Positions 23,525 through 32,653 are shown, counted from the stretch's first letter. The stretch: DNA of 64,000 bases from an uncultured Anaerolineales bacterium (GCA_937952305.1 CALFZO010000053.1:62001-126000), one strand, 5' to 3'. The notes: a model not told the origin generated them from the letters alone. A program made the numbers and translations.

Positions 23525-24709
23525 ATGCACGCCGAATTAATCGCCATCGGCAGCGAACTCGTTTTAGGCGAGATCGTCGACACCAACTCGGCGCACATCG
23601 CCCGCGCGCTGCGCAGCGTCGGCCTGGCGGTGGAGCGCCTCGCGGCCGTCGGCGACGACACGGACAAGATCGCGGCCATCGTGCGCGAGACGGCCGCGCG
23701 CGCGCCGGTCGTCATCACTACGGGCGGCCTCGGTCCGACTGTGGACGACCCCACCCGCGCCGCCGTCGCCCGCGCCTTCGGCCGAGAGCTGGAGTACCGG
23801 CCGGAGCTGTGGGCCCAGATCGAGGCCCGCTTCCGCAAGTTCGGGCGCATCCCCACGGAGAACAACCGCCTCCAGGCGCACATCCCGGCCGGCGCCCGGC
23901 CGGTGGAGAACCCGGTCGGCACCGCGCCGGCCTTCATCGTCGAACACGCGGGCGGCGCCGTGATCTCACTCCCCGGCGTGCCGCGCGAGATGGAGTACCT
24001 GCTGACGCACGCCGTCCTGCCCTACCTGCGCCAGCACTTCGGGCTGACGGGCGTGCTCAAGGCCAAGGTGCTGCGCACCGTCGGCATGGGCGAGAGCCTG
24101 ATCGACGCCCAGATCGGCGAGCTGGAGAAATTGGCCAACCCGACGGTGGGGCTGGCCGCGCATGCCGGCCAGGTGGACGTGCGCATCACGGCCAAGGCCG
24201 AGAGTGAGGCCGCCGCGGACGCTTTGATTGCGCCGGTGGAGGCCCAGGTCCGGGCCGCCCTGGGCGAGTTCATCTTCGGCGAGGGGCAACAGGCGCTGGA
24301 AGAGGTGGTGGCGGCGCTGCTGGCCGAACGCGGCCTGAGCCTGGCCGTGGCCGAGGCCGGCACCGACGGACGCCTGAACGCGCGCCTGGCCGTGCTGCCC
24401 CAGGCCGCGCAGATCTATCGGGGCGCACTGCTGTTGGGAGACGGCTGCTCGCCGGCCGAGGGCGCCGCCCAGGCGCGGGCCGAGCGCGCGGCCGATTTTG
24501 GCCTGGCGGCGCGCGTCACGCGCACGCCGGAGGCGCAGACAATCGAGATCGCCCTGACGGACGCGACCGCGGTGGAGACGCGCACGCAGGGCTACGGCGG
24601 CCCGCCGGCCTACCTCGGCCAGTGGGCCAGCACTTCCGTCCTCAACTTGCTGCGGCTGCGGCTGCTCCGCGCCGGCCCGGCCGCACCAGGCGAAACGCCC
24701 CGCGCGTGA
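23525..24709 (+). CDS. cinA: CinA-like protein, intact MoCF domain, eroded deamidase domain
   Basis: This 394-aa protein has an N-terminal MoCF/COG1058 domain (1-170) that is well conserved: 'LIAIGSELVLGEIVDTNSAH', 'ITTGGLGPTVDDPTRAAVAR', 'IPTENNRLQA' and 'SLPGVPREMEYLL'. This domain has ADP-ribose pyrophosphatase activity in characterised CinA. The C-terminal domain (about 260-390) should be the NMN deamidase with 'AESCTGG'; here the site reads 'AEAGTDGRLNARL', so the catalytic Ser is missing. The remaining C-terminal sequence is also weakly conserved. It probably retains only the N-terminal activity. It is followed after 40 bp by msrA. Confidence 0.85.
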   Translation: MHAELIAIGSELVLGEIVDTNSAHIARALRSVGLAVERLAAVGDDTDKIAAIVRETAARAPVVITTGGLGPTVDDPTRAAVARAFGRELEYRPELWAQIEARFRKFGRIPTENNRLQAHIPAGARPVENPVGTAPAFIVEHAGGAVISLPGVPREMEYLLTHAVLPYLRQHFGLTGVLKAKVLRTVGMGESLIDAQIGELEKLANPTVGLAAHAGQVDVRITAKAESEAAADALIAPVEAQVRAALGEFIFGEGQQALEEVVAALLAERGLSLAVAEAGTDGRLNARLAVLPQAAQIYRGALLLGDGCSPAEGAAQARAERAADFGLAARVTRTPEAQTIEIALTDATAVETRTQGYGGPPAYLGQWASTSVLNLLRLRLLRAGPAAPGETPRA

Positions 24710-24749
24710 TACAGTTCTCGTGCGTCATTTTCACGCAGGAGGCTGGCCC

Positions 24750-25289
24750 ATGTCCCCCACTGAAATCGCCACGCTCGGCGGCGGCTGCTTCTGGTGCCTG
24801 GAGGCCGTCTTCGACGACCTGCGCGGCGTCGTCTCGGTCGAGTCCGGCTATGCCGGCGGCGGGCACGTCCGGCCCAGCTACGAGCAGGTCTGCACCGGCA
24901 CCACGCGCTTCGCCGAGGTCGTCCAGGTGACGTTCGACCCGGCGGTGCTGTCTTACCGCGAGTTGCTGGACGTCTTCTTCGCCATCCACGACCCCACCAC
25001 CCTCAACCGCCAGGGCGCCGACGTTGGGCCGCAGTACCGCTCGGTGATCTTCTGCCATTCGCCCGAGCAGCGCGCCACGGCCGAGGCCGTCATCGCCGAA
25101 CTGACCCGGGCCGGCGCGTTTGCCCAGCCCATCGTCACCGAGTTGGCGCCGGCCGCGCCGTTCTTCGAGGCCGAGGCTTACCACCAGGAATACTATCGCC
25201 AGAACGGCCGCCAGCCTTACTGCCAGATCGTCATCGCGCCGAAGGTGGCCAAGTTCCGCAAGCAGTTTGCCGAACGCGTGAAGGCCTGA
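24750..25289 (+). CDS. msrA: Peptide methionine sulfoxide reductase A
   Basis: This 179-aa cytoplasmic enzyme reduces methionine-S-sulfoxide in proteins. The catalytic motif 'GGGCFWCLEAVF' (10-21) has the nucleophilic Cys13. Further family blocks are 'GYAGG', 'YEQVCTGTTRFAEVVQVTFD', 'HDPTTLNRQGADVGPQYRS' and 'FFEAEAYHQEYYRQN'. No second resolving Cys is obvious at the extreme C terminus. I chose the ATG at 24750, which is preceded by AGGAGG at good distance. No MsrB is adjacent. The 96-bp gap to the converging GGDEF gene shows no clear terminator. Confidence 0.95.
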   Translation: MSPTEIATLGGGCFWCLEAVFDDLRGVVSVESGYAGGGHVRPSYEQVCTGTTRFAEVVQVTFDPAVLSYRELLDVFFAIHDPTTLNRQGADVGPQYRSVIFCHSPEQRATAEAVIAELTRAGAFAQPIVTELAPAAPFFEAEAYHQEYYRQNGRQPYCQIVIAPKVAKFRKQFAERVKA

Positions 25290-25385
25290 GGCGCGCCCTC
25301 AGCGGGTGCGGTCCGCCAGGGCCGTCTTCACCGCCTCGCTCGCCGGAAACAACCTGGGCTCACAGCGACTTACTGACAACCGATC

Positions 25386-27584
25386 TCAATCCGCGGTCGC
25401 GACCCGATTGCGGCCAGCCTGCTTGGCCTGATAGAGGGCCTGATCGGCCTGATCGATGAGGCTGCCCAGATCCGGTAGCCCGGGCCGCAAGCCGGCGACA
25501 CCGATGCTGACGCTGACAGAAACGGTGTGCTCGCCGGCCGCGATCGGATCGGCCGCGATGACGTGGCGCAGGCGCTCAGCAATGGCGACGGCCTCCGGCA
25601 GTTCGGTCTCGGCCAGGAGCAGCACAAACTCCTCGCCGCCGTACCGGCCGACGATATCGATCTCGCGCACGGTAGTGTGACAGAGCCGGGCGATGACGCG
25701 CAGCACGTCGTCACCGGCGGGATGGCCGCAAGTATCGTTGACGTGTTTGAAGTGGTCGATGTCGACCATCAGCGCGCTGAGGGGCCGGCCCAGACGGCGA
25801 GCGCGCTCGACCTCACGCTGGCCCAATTCGGCCAGGCCGCGCCGATTGTACAGGCCGGTCAACGCGTCGGTGAGCGCCAGCTGCTGGACCTCGGCCAGCA
25901 GCTGGGCGCGGGCGAGGGCCAGCGCCACCTGCCCGGCCGCCTGCTCGGCGCGCGCCAGGTCGTCGGGCGAAAACTGGCGCGGCTGGGCATAGCCGACCAG
26001 CACCAGGCCGAGGCGGCGCGGCCCGGCCACCAGGGGCAGGATGAGGGCGGACCGGATCGGCAGCTGCGCCCGGACTTGGTCGGTGAGGTGCGGGCTGGTG
26101 AGGGCGTCGGCGATCACGATCGAGCGCCGCTCACGCAGCGCATCCCAGAATACGTGCCGGTCGCGGGTCGGGAACTCCAGCTTCAGGAACTCGGCGCGGT
26201 AGGGCTCGGTGGCAGCGGCCGGCGTGAAGTGGCGGTGGTCTTCGTCCCACAACAGCAGGCCGCAGGCTTCAGCCGCGAAAACATCCGCCAGCCGGTCGGC
26301 CACTCCCTGCAGCAGCGCGGTCAGGTCGGCGGCCGCCAGGGCGGCGCGCGTCAGGTCGTTGAGACCCGCCAGGTAACGCTGCCGCTGCTGCAGTTCGGCC
26401 TCGGTCCGCTTGCGCTCGGTGATATCGGTGAGCATCGCCAGCGCGCCCACGTACTGGCCGGCGCCATCGAGCAGCGGGTTGGTGCTGACGATGGCCCAGA
26501 GCGCGCTCCCGTCCTGGCGCTGGAAGCGGAAGTCGTGGCGCTCGCGGATGCCGGCGCGGCGGCGCTCCAGATACACCTCGGCTTCGCGCTGGGCGGCGGC
26601 GTCCATGAAACTGAACAGGTGCCGGCCGAGCATGGCCTCGGGCGCGTAGCCGAGCAGCGCGGCCAGTTTGCCGTTGACAAATGTCGTGCGCGCCTCGGTG
26701 TCGATCAGCCAGATGCCTTCGCCGGCGGTCTCGACGATCTGGCGATAGCGCGCCTCGCTGTCGCGCAGCGCGGCTTCGGCGGCGCGGCGGGCCGAAATGT
26801 CTTGGACCATGCCGATGGCCTGCGCGGGCAGACCGGGCACCTGGGGCAGCTGTGCGGCGGTGAGGTTGGCCCAGACGTAGGTGCCGTCTTTGCGCCGGTA
26901 GCGTTTATCCAGCGAATAACTGGCGTGCTCCTGGCCCAGCGTGGCCCGGATAGCCGGCGTCTCCCGCTCCAGGTCGTCCGGGTGGGTGATATCGGCCAGC
27001 GTCAGGCGCGTCAATGCCTCGGGCGTGTAACCGAGTAGATCCAGAAAGGCCTGGTTGGCCGAGAGCAGACGCTGGCCGTCCACGGCCACAATCGCGATCC
27101 CGAGCGGGCTGGCCTCCACCATGGCGCGGAAGCGGGCCTCGCTCAAGCGCAGGGCGGCGTCAGCGGCCTGGCGTTCGGCTTCGGCCTGCCGGCGCTCGGC
27201 CAGGCTGGCCTGCAGGGCGGCATTCTCGCGCTCCACGTAAGCGACCTGTTCGGCACGGCGCTTGAGCAAACCCACCATCAGGACCATCCCAGGATAGGCC
27301 AGCACCCACATCAAGACGCGGGCGCCGTTGTCCGCGGCGTAATAGAGAAGCTGTCCGGGGACGGAGAAGTAGTAGGCGGTGTAGGCGGTGGCCAGGGCGG
27401 CGCTGAGCAGGCCGGCCCGCAAGCCGCCCGTATATGCGGCGAAGACGACCAACAGGGCAAGGACCGGCGTGGGGGTGGGCAGGTGCGCGGAGGTGCGCGC
27501 CAATAATTCGCTGAGCACGATCCCCAGAAGCGTGATCAACGTTATCGTGAGGAACCTCCGGGTGGAGGTCGCAGGCGGTTGCAT
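25386..27584 (-). CDS. Membrane diguanylate cyclase, PAS-PAS-GAF-GGDEF
   Basis: This 732-aa protein has three to four N-terminal membrane helices (about 10-108, DUF4118-like) and a short coiled coil. PAS1 (145-268) and PAS2 (275-392, with PAC ends) follow, then a GAF domain (405-560) and a GGDEF domain (565-730). The active site is 'GGEEF' (649-653), so c-di-GMP synthesis is expected. The inhibitory I-site Arg640-x-x-Asp643 stands exactly five residues before it, so product feedback is likely. I chose the ATG at 27584 (GGAAGG upstream); 24 more codons upstream look non-native. It lies downstream of dnaE2 with a 104-bp gap. Confidence 0.92.
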   Translation of the reverse strand: MQPPATSTRRFLTITLITLLGIVLSELLARTSAHLPTPTPVLALLVVFAAYTGGLRAGLLSAALATAYTAYYFSVPGQLLYYAADNGARVLMWVLAYPGMVLMVGLLKRRAEQVAYVERENAALQASLAERRQAEAERQAADAALRLSEARFRAMVEASPLGIAIVAVDGQRLLSANQAFLDLLGYTPEALTRLTLADITHPDDLERETPAIRATLGQEHASYSLDKRYRRKDGTYVWANLTAAQLPQVPGLPAQAIGMVQDISARRAAEAALRDSEARYRQIVETAGEGIWLIDTEARTTFVNGKLAALLGYAPEAMLGRHLFSFMDAAAQREAEVYLERRRAGIRERHDFRFQRQDGSALWAIVSTNPLLDGAGQYVGALAMLTDITERKRTEAELQQRQRYLAGLNDLTRAALAAADLTALLQGVADRLADVFAAEACGLLLWDEDHRHFTPAAATEPYRAEFLKLEFPTRDRHVFWDALRERRSIVIADALTSPHLTDQVRAQLPIRSALILPLVAGPRRLGLVLVGYAQPRQFSPDDLARAEQAAGQVALALARAQLLAEVQQLALTDALTGLYNRRGLAELGQREVERARRLGRPLSALMVDIDHFKHVNDTCGHPAGDDVLRVIARLCHTTVREIDIVGRYGGEEFVLLLAETELPEAVAIAERLRHVIAADPIAAGEHTVSVSVSIGVAGLRPGLPDLGSLIDQADQALYQAKQAGRNRVATAD

Positions 27585-27688
27585 GCGCCAACCTTCCCAG
27601 ACCGCGGCGGGCGCAGGCCCGCGCGGCGCTACAAGGATTCTAACCCCGAAGCACACTGGTTAGAGGCGGGGCTGGTTGGGGCCAGCTC

Positions 27689-30600
27689 CTACCGGATAAG
27701 AGGGCTGGCGGCCTCCGCGGCCACGGTCGGCACCGGCGTCAGGCGTTGGAGCTTCCCGTCGATCACCAGGAACGCCGACCGCAACGCCGCACGCTGCTCG
27801 GCGTACAGCGCCGCCGGCACGATCACGTCGAGCAGGCCGTCCGGCGTATCCAGGCGCAGGAAGGCTGTGCCGTGGGCGGTGGGCGGGCGGCGCAGGCCAT
27901 CGGCCACCAGGCCCCCCACCCGCACCCGCGCCCCGATCCGCATTTTGCGCAACTGCGCGTGCGTCAGGCAGCCGGCCCGCGTGAAGGCGTCCTGGCGCAG
28001 CGCCACCAGGTGCGGGCCGGCCGTGACACCGGTGACGGCGAAAGTCAGGGCCGCCTTCTGCTCGGGCAGCAGCGGCGCCAGCGCCGCGCGCTCGTCCGGG
28101 ACTGTGAGGAGCGCGGGCTGTGCCGGGCGGCGCGCCACCTCAAAAGCCTCGGCCAGGTCCCACAACAACTGGCGGCGTTCGCCGAACGGGTCGCAGGCGC
28201 CGGCCAGCACCAGGGCCTCGGCCTGGCGGCGCTCCAACTGGGCGCGCCGCACCAGGTCGGCCAGCGAGTGAAACGGCTGCGCGCCGCGCACCTGCACCAG
28301 CGTCTCCGCCAACGCCGCGCCGATCCCCTTCACGTAGGCCAGGCCGTGGCGGATGGCCCCGCCCTGCACGGTCGGCAAAGCCAGCGAGGCGTTGACGTCG
28401 AAAGGCAGGAAGCGAATCCCGCTGCGGCGCGCCTCGGACTCAAGCACGTGGGCGGGATAAGTGCCGAGCGGCGCGTGGCGCAGCAGGCCGCAGAAATATT
28501 CGGCCGGGAAGTGCACGCGCAGCCAGGCCGACCAGTAGACGATGACGGCGAAGGCGGCGGCGTGGGCCTTGCTGAACGCGTAGCCGGCGAAGCCGCGCAG
28601 CATCCGCCAGATCAGGTGCGCGGTGGCCAGCGGCACGCCGTTGGCCTCGGCGCCCCGCAGAAACTCCACCCGGAAAGCCTCCAGCGCCGCCTCCGCGTCC
28701 TTGCCGCCCAGCGCCCGCCGCAGCACCTCGCCGCGCCCCGGCGTGAAACCGGCCACGTCGCGCGCGATCTTGATCACTTGTTCCTGAAAGACGATCACGC
28801 CGCAGGTCTCCTCCAGCGCCGGCCGCAGGCGCGGATGCAGATAGACCACGGGCTCCTGCCCCTGGCGCCGGCGCAGATACGGGCGCACCATGTTGCCCTG
28901 CAGCGGCCCCGGCCGGATCAGCGAAACCTCCACCACCAGGTCCTGGAAACAGCGCGGCTGCAGGTGCGGGATGACCGAGACCTGCGCGCCGGACTCGACC
29001 TGGAAGATGCCGATGGTCTGGGCCGAGCAAATCTGGGCGTAGACGCGCGGGTCCTTGAAATCGAGCTGGTGCAGCGCAACGGCGCGCCCGCGCGTCTGGC
29101 GCACCAGCTGCAGCGTGTCCGCGATGGCGGACAGCATCCGTAGGCCGAGCAGGTCGATCTTGACCAGGCCGAGCTGTTCCAACGCTTCCTTGTCGAACTG
29201 GACGACGGCGCGGTCCGCCAGCGTGGCCGGCTCCACCGGGATCAGCGCCGCGATCGGCGCGCCGGTCACCACCAGGCCGCCGTTGTGAAGGCCCAGGTGG
29301 CGCGGGCGGCCGCGCAGACCTTCGGCCAACGCCATCAGCGGCCGCCACTCCGGCGGGAGCGCGGCCAATTCCGGGCGCGCGCTCAGCGGGCGTTCTTCGG
29401 ACGGCCACTCACTCGGCGGCGGGCCATCGACTCCAGCGGGCGTTTCTAATTCCGGGGCTGCGCCGGCCTCCAATTGCCGCGCCACCTGCTCCAGCGTCTC
29501 GGGCTTAAAGCCCAGGGCGAAGCCGGCATCGCGCAGCGCGCTGGCGGCGCGGAAGGTCACGTAGGTGCAGGCCATGGCCGCCCCGCCGGTGAGCGCGGCG
29601 GAGGCGCGGCCCCAGCGGTCGTACACGTACTGGATCACGGTCTCGCGCCGGGCGGCGTCGATGTCCAGGTCGATATCGGGCGTGCCGCCGTGCTCCACCG
29701 AGAGGAAACGCTCCACCACCAGCCCCTGCCCGAGCGGGTCCACGGCCGAGATCCCAAGCAGCCGCGCTGCCAGCGAGTTGGCGGCCGAGCCGCGGCCGTG
29801 GCACAGGATCTGGCGCCGGCGGCAGAAGGCGACGATGTCCCAGACGATCAGGAAGTAGTTGGCCAGCCGCAGCTGGGTGATGAGGGCGAGCTCTTTCTCC
29901 AGCCAGGCGCGCGCCGGCTTGAGCTGGCGCGGGTAGAGCGCGGGCAGGGCCTGCTCGCAGAGCTGGCGCAGATAGGCCTCGGCCGGGATGCCGGCCGGCG
30001 TCGGATACGCCGGCAGCACCTGCAGCCCGCGCGGCAGGTCGGCCTGGCAGCGCGCCGCCACCTCGTTGGTGCGGGCGACGGCCTCGGGCAAATCCGCGTA
30101 CAGCGCGTGCAGCGCGGCCGCGGAGCGCAGGAAATACTCATGGTTGGGCCGCAGCGGGGCGGCCGCGGAGCGGAGCGCGGGCAACGGCCGGCGCGTCTGA
30201 ACCGACACGAGCACATCCTGCAGCGCGGCGTCGGCGCGCGCCAGGTAATGGACGTTACCGGTGGCGACCGGCGGCAGGCCGTGCGCGTGCGCCAGCTCGG
30301 CCAGGGCACGGCTGAGCTTGAAGTCGTCGCGGCGCAGGTTGCGCTGGACCTCGACATAGACGTTAGCGCGTCCGAAGACGGCGACCAGCGCCCGCAGCTC
30401 GCGCGCGGCGCCGGCCGGATCGCGCCGGAGCAGACGCTGCGCCACGCGCCCGCGCCGGCAGCCGGTGAGGCAGAGCAGACCCCGGGCGTGCGCGGCCAAA
30501 GCCCCGGCCGGCAGGCGCGCCTGGCCTTTGGGGGCGTTCAAGCGGGCGAGCGTGATCAGCCGGCACAGGTTGGCGTAGCCGGCCGGCGTCTCGGCCAGCA

Positions 30601-30841
30601 GCGTCAGGTGCGCGTCGTCGTCCAGCGTCAGCTCGGCGCCCAGGATGGCGTGCACGCCGGCGCGGCGCGCCGCCGTGACAAAAGCCGGCAGGCCGTAGAC
30701 GGCGTCGTGGTCGGTGAGCGCCACGGCCGGCAATCCCAGCGCCGCCGCGCGCTCCGCCAGCTCGTGCGGGAACGGGACGCCGTCCAGGAGGCTGTAGCAG
30801 GAATGGGCGTGCAGCTCACAATAGGGGCCAGGCGCGGTCAA
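27689..30841 (-). CDS. dnaE2: Error-prone DNA polymerase III alpha (DnaE2/ImuC)
   Basis: This 1050-aa C-family polymerase has an N-terminal PHP domain ('ELHAHSCYSLLDG'). The polymerase palm has 'HGRGSAANS' (348-356) and the catalytic 'PDIDLDID' (388-395); the third Asp is probably in 'QFDKEALEQLGLVKID'. The fingers contain 'QEQVIKIA' and 'SKAHAAAFAVIVYWSAW', and an OB fold follows near the C terminus. The length fits DnaE2 rather than the longer replicative DnaE. It starts with TTG at 30841, overlapping imuB by 26 bp, so the two are coupled. In other bacteria this pair performs damage-induced mutagenic translesion synthesis. Confidence 0.93.
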   Translation of the reverse strand: MTAPGPYCELHAHSCYSLLDGVPFPHELAERAAALGLPAVALTDHDAVYGLPAFVTAARRAGVHAILGAELTLDDDAHLTLLAETPAGYANLCRLITLARLNAPKGQARLPAGALAAHARGLLCLTGCRRGRVAQRLLRRDPAGAARELRALVAVFGRANVYVEVQRNLRRDDFKLSRALAELAHAHGLPPVATGNVHYLARADAALQDVLVSVQTRRPLPALRSAAAPLRPNHEYFLRSAAALHALYADLPEAVARTNEVAARCQADLPRGLQVLPAYPTPAGIPAEAYLRQLCEQALPALYPRQLKPARAWLEKELALITQLRLANYFLIVWDIVAFCRRRQILCHGRGSAANSLAARLLGISAVDPLGQGLVVERFLSVEHGGTPDIDLDIDAARRETVIQYVYDRWGRASAALTGGAAMACTYVTFRAASALRDAGFALGFKPETLEQVARQLEAGAAPELETPAGVDGPPPSEWPSEERPLSARPELAALPPEWRPLMALAEGLRGRPRHLGLHNGGLVVTGAPIAALIPVEPATLADRAVVQFDKEALEQLGLVKIDLLGLRMLSAIADTLQLVRQTRGRAVALHQLDFKDPRVYAQICSAQTIGIFQVESGAQVSVIPHLQPRCFQDLVVEVSLIRPGPLQGNMVRPYLRRRQGQEPVVYLHPRLRPALEETCGVIVFQEQVIKIARDVAGFTPGRGEVLRRALGGKDAEAALEAFRVEFLRGAEANGVPLATAHLIWRMLRGFAGYAFSKAHAAAFAVIVYWSAWLRVHFPAEYFCGLLRHAPLGTYPAHVLESEARRSGIRFLPFDVNASLALPTVQGGAIRHGLAYVKGIGAALAETLVQVRGAQPFHSLADLVRRAQLERRQAEALVLAGACDPFGERRQLLWDLAEAFEVARRPAQPALLTVPDERAALAPLLPEQKAALTFAVTGVTAGPHLVALRQDAFTRAGCLTHAQLRKMRIGARVRVGGLVADGLRRPPTAHGTAFLRLDTPDGLLDVIVPAALYAEQRAALRSAFLVIDGKLQRLTPVPTVAAEAASPLIR

Positions 30842-32222
30842 GGAACCATTCCCCGCTGATCAAGTCCTGAAAAACGTTGCGCAGCGAGCCGTCCGCCAGC
30901 TGCAAGCGGAAGTAATCCCGGCGCACCGGGCGCTCCCACCAGCGGCGCTCCTCGCGCCAGCTCTCGTCGACCGCCAGGACAACACGCGCCAGCCCGCCGT
31001 AGCGCAGGCGCGCCGGCCGGCCGAGGTCGTTCAGGTCCACGTCCACGCGCAGCGGCAGCGGCGGGCCGAGCAAGGCCGCCACCCGCACCACGGCCTCGCC
31101 GAAGCGGTGGACGAGGCCGTGCAGCGTGGCTTCCAGGCGCGTGTGCTGAGCGCCGGCGCCGGACTGGGCCTCGGCCAGGGCGCGCTGGCGCAGCCCGAGA
31201 TGCCAGGAGCGCAGCGGGTAGACGCTCACGGCCACGCGGGCCACGGGTGCGGCCAGCGAGAGCCGCCCCAAAAGTTGCGCGGCGCTGCGGGTCAGCCGAG
31301 CCTCGTCCGAGGTCGGCGGTTTGAGCGCTTGGCCGATCTCATATACCCGGCCATCATCGCCCAGCACGGCCAACTGCAGCGCCTCGGCGTGATAGCCTTT
31401 GGCCGTCAGCGCCCGGCTGAGTTGATGGCACAGCCGCGCCGTCACGTTCAGCACGTTGGCGCGCGCGCGCAATGGCTCAAGGAAAGAGCGCGAGCGCACC
31501 AGGCGCAGCGGCGGCACATCCGGGTTCACGGGCCGCGGATCGAAGCCGCGCGCCAGCTCGTACAGGCTGGACAGCTCCGGCCCGAACTGGCGCAGCACGG
31601 CCGCCTTCTTCAGCGCGGCCAGATCACCCAGCGTGTGCAGATCCAGCAGCAGCAGGCGCCGCCGCAACTCGCCGGGCAGATGCGGCAGCGCGTCCACAGG
31701 CAGCGGCGCCAGGAAGGCGGCCTCCGCGCCGGCCGGAACCACGCTCACGCCTTCCATCTCCGCGCGGCGCGCCGCCTGGGCCGCCGTGAATTTGCCGGAG
31801 GCCAGCCCCACCCGCACCTCCAGGCCGCTGGCCGCCGTCGCCGCCGATCGCAGCCGCGCGGCTACGTCTTCATCGTCAGCGCCCAGCCCGCGTGTGTCCA
31901 CAAAGAACTCGCCCAGGCCCACCGTCTCGACCGCGGGCGAGCAGTTCTGCAGCGCGGCCTGCAGCGCGCCGTGGGCGGCGTGATATGCCATTTCGTCCGG
32001 CCCAACCACGCGCGCCCCGGCCAGCCGCTGGCGCGCCTGCTGAAGCGGCATACCGGGCTCCACCCCGGCCTGGGCGGCCTCCGTCGAGCAGGCGAAAACG
32101 GTCTCGCGCTCCACCGGGTGCGGGATCAACAGCCGGCCGTCGGCGGCGCCCAGCCCAAGCCGCGCCCGCTCGATCTGGATTGGCAGCGCCTCCGCCCAAA
32201 CACAGGCAATCCGTAAAAACAC
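30816..32222 (-). CDS. imuB: ImuB, catalytically inactive Y-family polymerase-like protein
   Basis: This 468-aa protein has Y-family polymerase (DinB-like) palm, thumb and little-finger layout, without the catalytic acids. The N-terminal 'DxD' position reads 'IACVWAEALP'. The 'S-x-D-E' loop reads 'VGLGEFFVDTRGL', with Gly104 where Asp should be. This loss is characteristic of ImuB, which acts as an adaptor between the beta clamp and DnaE2. The start codon is GTG at 32222. It is the first gene of the imuB-dnaE2 unit. The usual imuA gene is absent from this position. Confidence 0.9.
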   Translation of the reverse strand: MFLRIACVWAEALPIQIERARLGLGAADGRLLIPHPVERETVFACSTEAAQAGVEPGMPLQQARQRLAGARVVGPDEMAYHAAHGALQAALQNCSPAVETVGLGEFFVDTRGLGADDEDVAARLRSAATAASGLEVRVGLASGKFTAAQAARRAEMEGVSVVPAGAEAAFLAPLPVDALPHLPGELRRRLLLLDLHTLGDLAALKKAAVLRQFGPELSSLYELARGFDPRPVNPDVPPLRLVRSRSFLEPLRARANVLNVTARLCHQLSRALTAKGYHAEALQLAVLGDDGRVYEIGQALKPPTSDEARLTRSAAQLLGRLSLAAPVARVAVSVYPLRSWHLGLRQRALAEAQSGAGAQHTRLEATLHGLVHRFGEAVVRVAALLGPPLPLRVDVDLNDLGRPARLRYGGLARVVLAVDESWREERRWWERPVRRDYFRLQLADGSLRNVFQDLISGEWFLDRAWPLL

Positions 32223-32235
32223 GTCTTTACACTAT

Positions 32236-32249
32236 CAAACAATTGTTCT
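32236..32249 (-). promoter_or_regulatory. SOS-box-like site upstream of imuB
   Basis: Read on the minus strand the site is AGAACAATTGTTTG. It matches the Gram-positive LexA pattern GAAC-N4-GTT(T/C), with one departure from the preferred purine/pyrimidine pattern in the centre. It lies immediately downstream of the imuB -10 candidate and 13 bp from the GTG start, where a bound repressor would block transcription. No lexA gene is in the window. Confidence 0.6.
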
Positions 32250-32279
32250 AGTATATTAACCAAGACAGTTTTTGGTTAA
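32250..32279 (-). promoter_or_regulatory. Promoter of imuB-dnaE2
   Basis: On the minus strand, -35 TTAACC (32274-32279) and -10 TATACT (32250-32255) are 18 bp apart; the -10 matches consensus at five of six positions. The -35 hexamer lies in one arm of the adjacent inverted repeat and the SOS-box-like site begins right after the -10. The short AT-rich stretch stands out in this GC-rich window. Confidence 0.6.
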
Positions 32280-32281
32280 TA
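32254..32281. repeat. 10-bp inverted repeat, candidate operator
   Basis: The perfect arms are TATTAACCAA (32254-32263) and TTGGTTAATA (32272-32281), with spacer GACAGTTT. The dyad overlaps the -35 and spacer of the imuB promoter and is 36 bp upstream of the divergent small HTH gene. It is a good candidate binding site for a dimeric regulator, possibly that HTH protein. Confidence 0.75.
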
Positions 32282-32317
32282 GCCCGGCTGGCCGGGCGCG
32301 GGGAGACACACGACCCT

Positions 32318-32557
32318 ATGAGCGACTTCATCCCGCTGGAGACAGCGGCCGAGATCAGCGGCTTACACCCCAACAGCCTGAAGCGGCTCCTGCGTCAGGG
32401 CGTCATCCGCGGCTTTAAAGCCACCGTGGGTGGGCGTCAGCGCTGGCTCGTCTCGGTGGCCTCGCTGCGCCAGTACACCGATCCGATGACGGGCTGGCTG
32501 CTGGACCAACCCGGCCCCAAGTTGTTCCTGCGCCGCCAGCGCGGCAACGACCGCTGA
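32318..32557 (+). CDS. Small helix-turn-helix (MerR/excisionase-like) protein
   Basis: This 79-aa basic protein has an N-terminal winged-HTH signature of the MerR/excisionase group: 'IPLETAAEISGLHPNSLKRL' followed by 'LRQGVIRGFKATVGGRQRWL'. A C-terminal tail ends 'LFLRRQRG'. It has no effector domain. Such small proteins act as DNA-binding adaptors or local repressors. It is divergent from imuB-dnaE2 and shares with it a 95-bp region holding the SOS-box-like site and the 10-bp dyad, so a role in controlling the mutasome is a reasonable hypothesis. The ribosome site is weak (GGGGAG, 12 bp from ATG). Confidence 0.8.
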   Translation: MSDFIPLETAAEISGLHPNSLKRLLRQGVIRGFKATVGGRQRWLVSVASLRQYTDPMTGWLLDQPGPKLFLRRQRGNDR

Positions 32558-32593
32558 TCGTCTCCGCTCGCCCTGCCCCCGCGTCGCCGACAA

Positions 32594-32633
32594 CACAAAG
32601 ACCGCCAGTGGTTCGCCACCGGCGGTCTTTGTG
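32594..32633. terminator. Bidirectional hairpin terminator
   Basis: CACAAAGACCGCC (32594-32606) pairs with GGCGGTCTTTGTG (32621-32633). The tip continues as GTGG-TTCG-CCAC, a UUCG tetraloop, after an A/C mismatch. It lies between the convergent HTH gene and the giant DUF11 gene. The A- and T-runs at the stem base suit termination in both directions. Confidence 0.85.
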
Positions 32634-32653
32634 CAAGACGAGATCGACTTATC

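Noticed and set aside
25527..27038. A 503-codon + strand frame opposite the GGDEF gene
   Set aside because: The minus-strand PAS-GAF-GGDEF protein explains the region fully. The antisense frame has no motifs.
30841..30849. An ATG near 30849 as start of dnaE2
   Set aside because: It is in a different frame and meets a stop after three codons. The TTG at 30841 is the only start that keeps the PHP domain.
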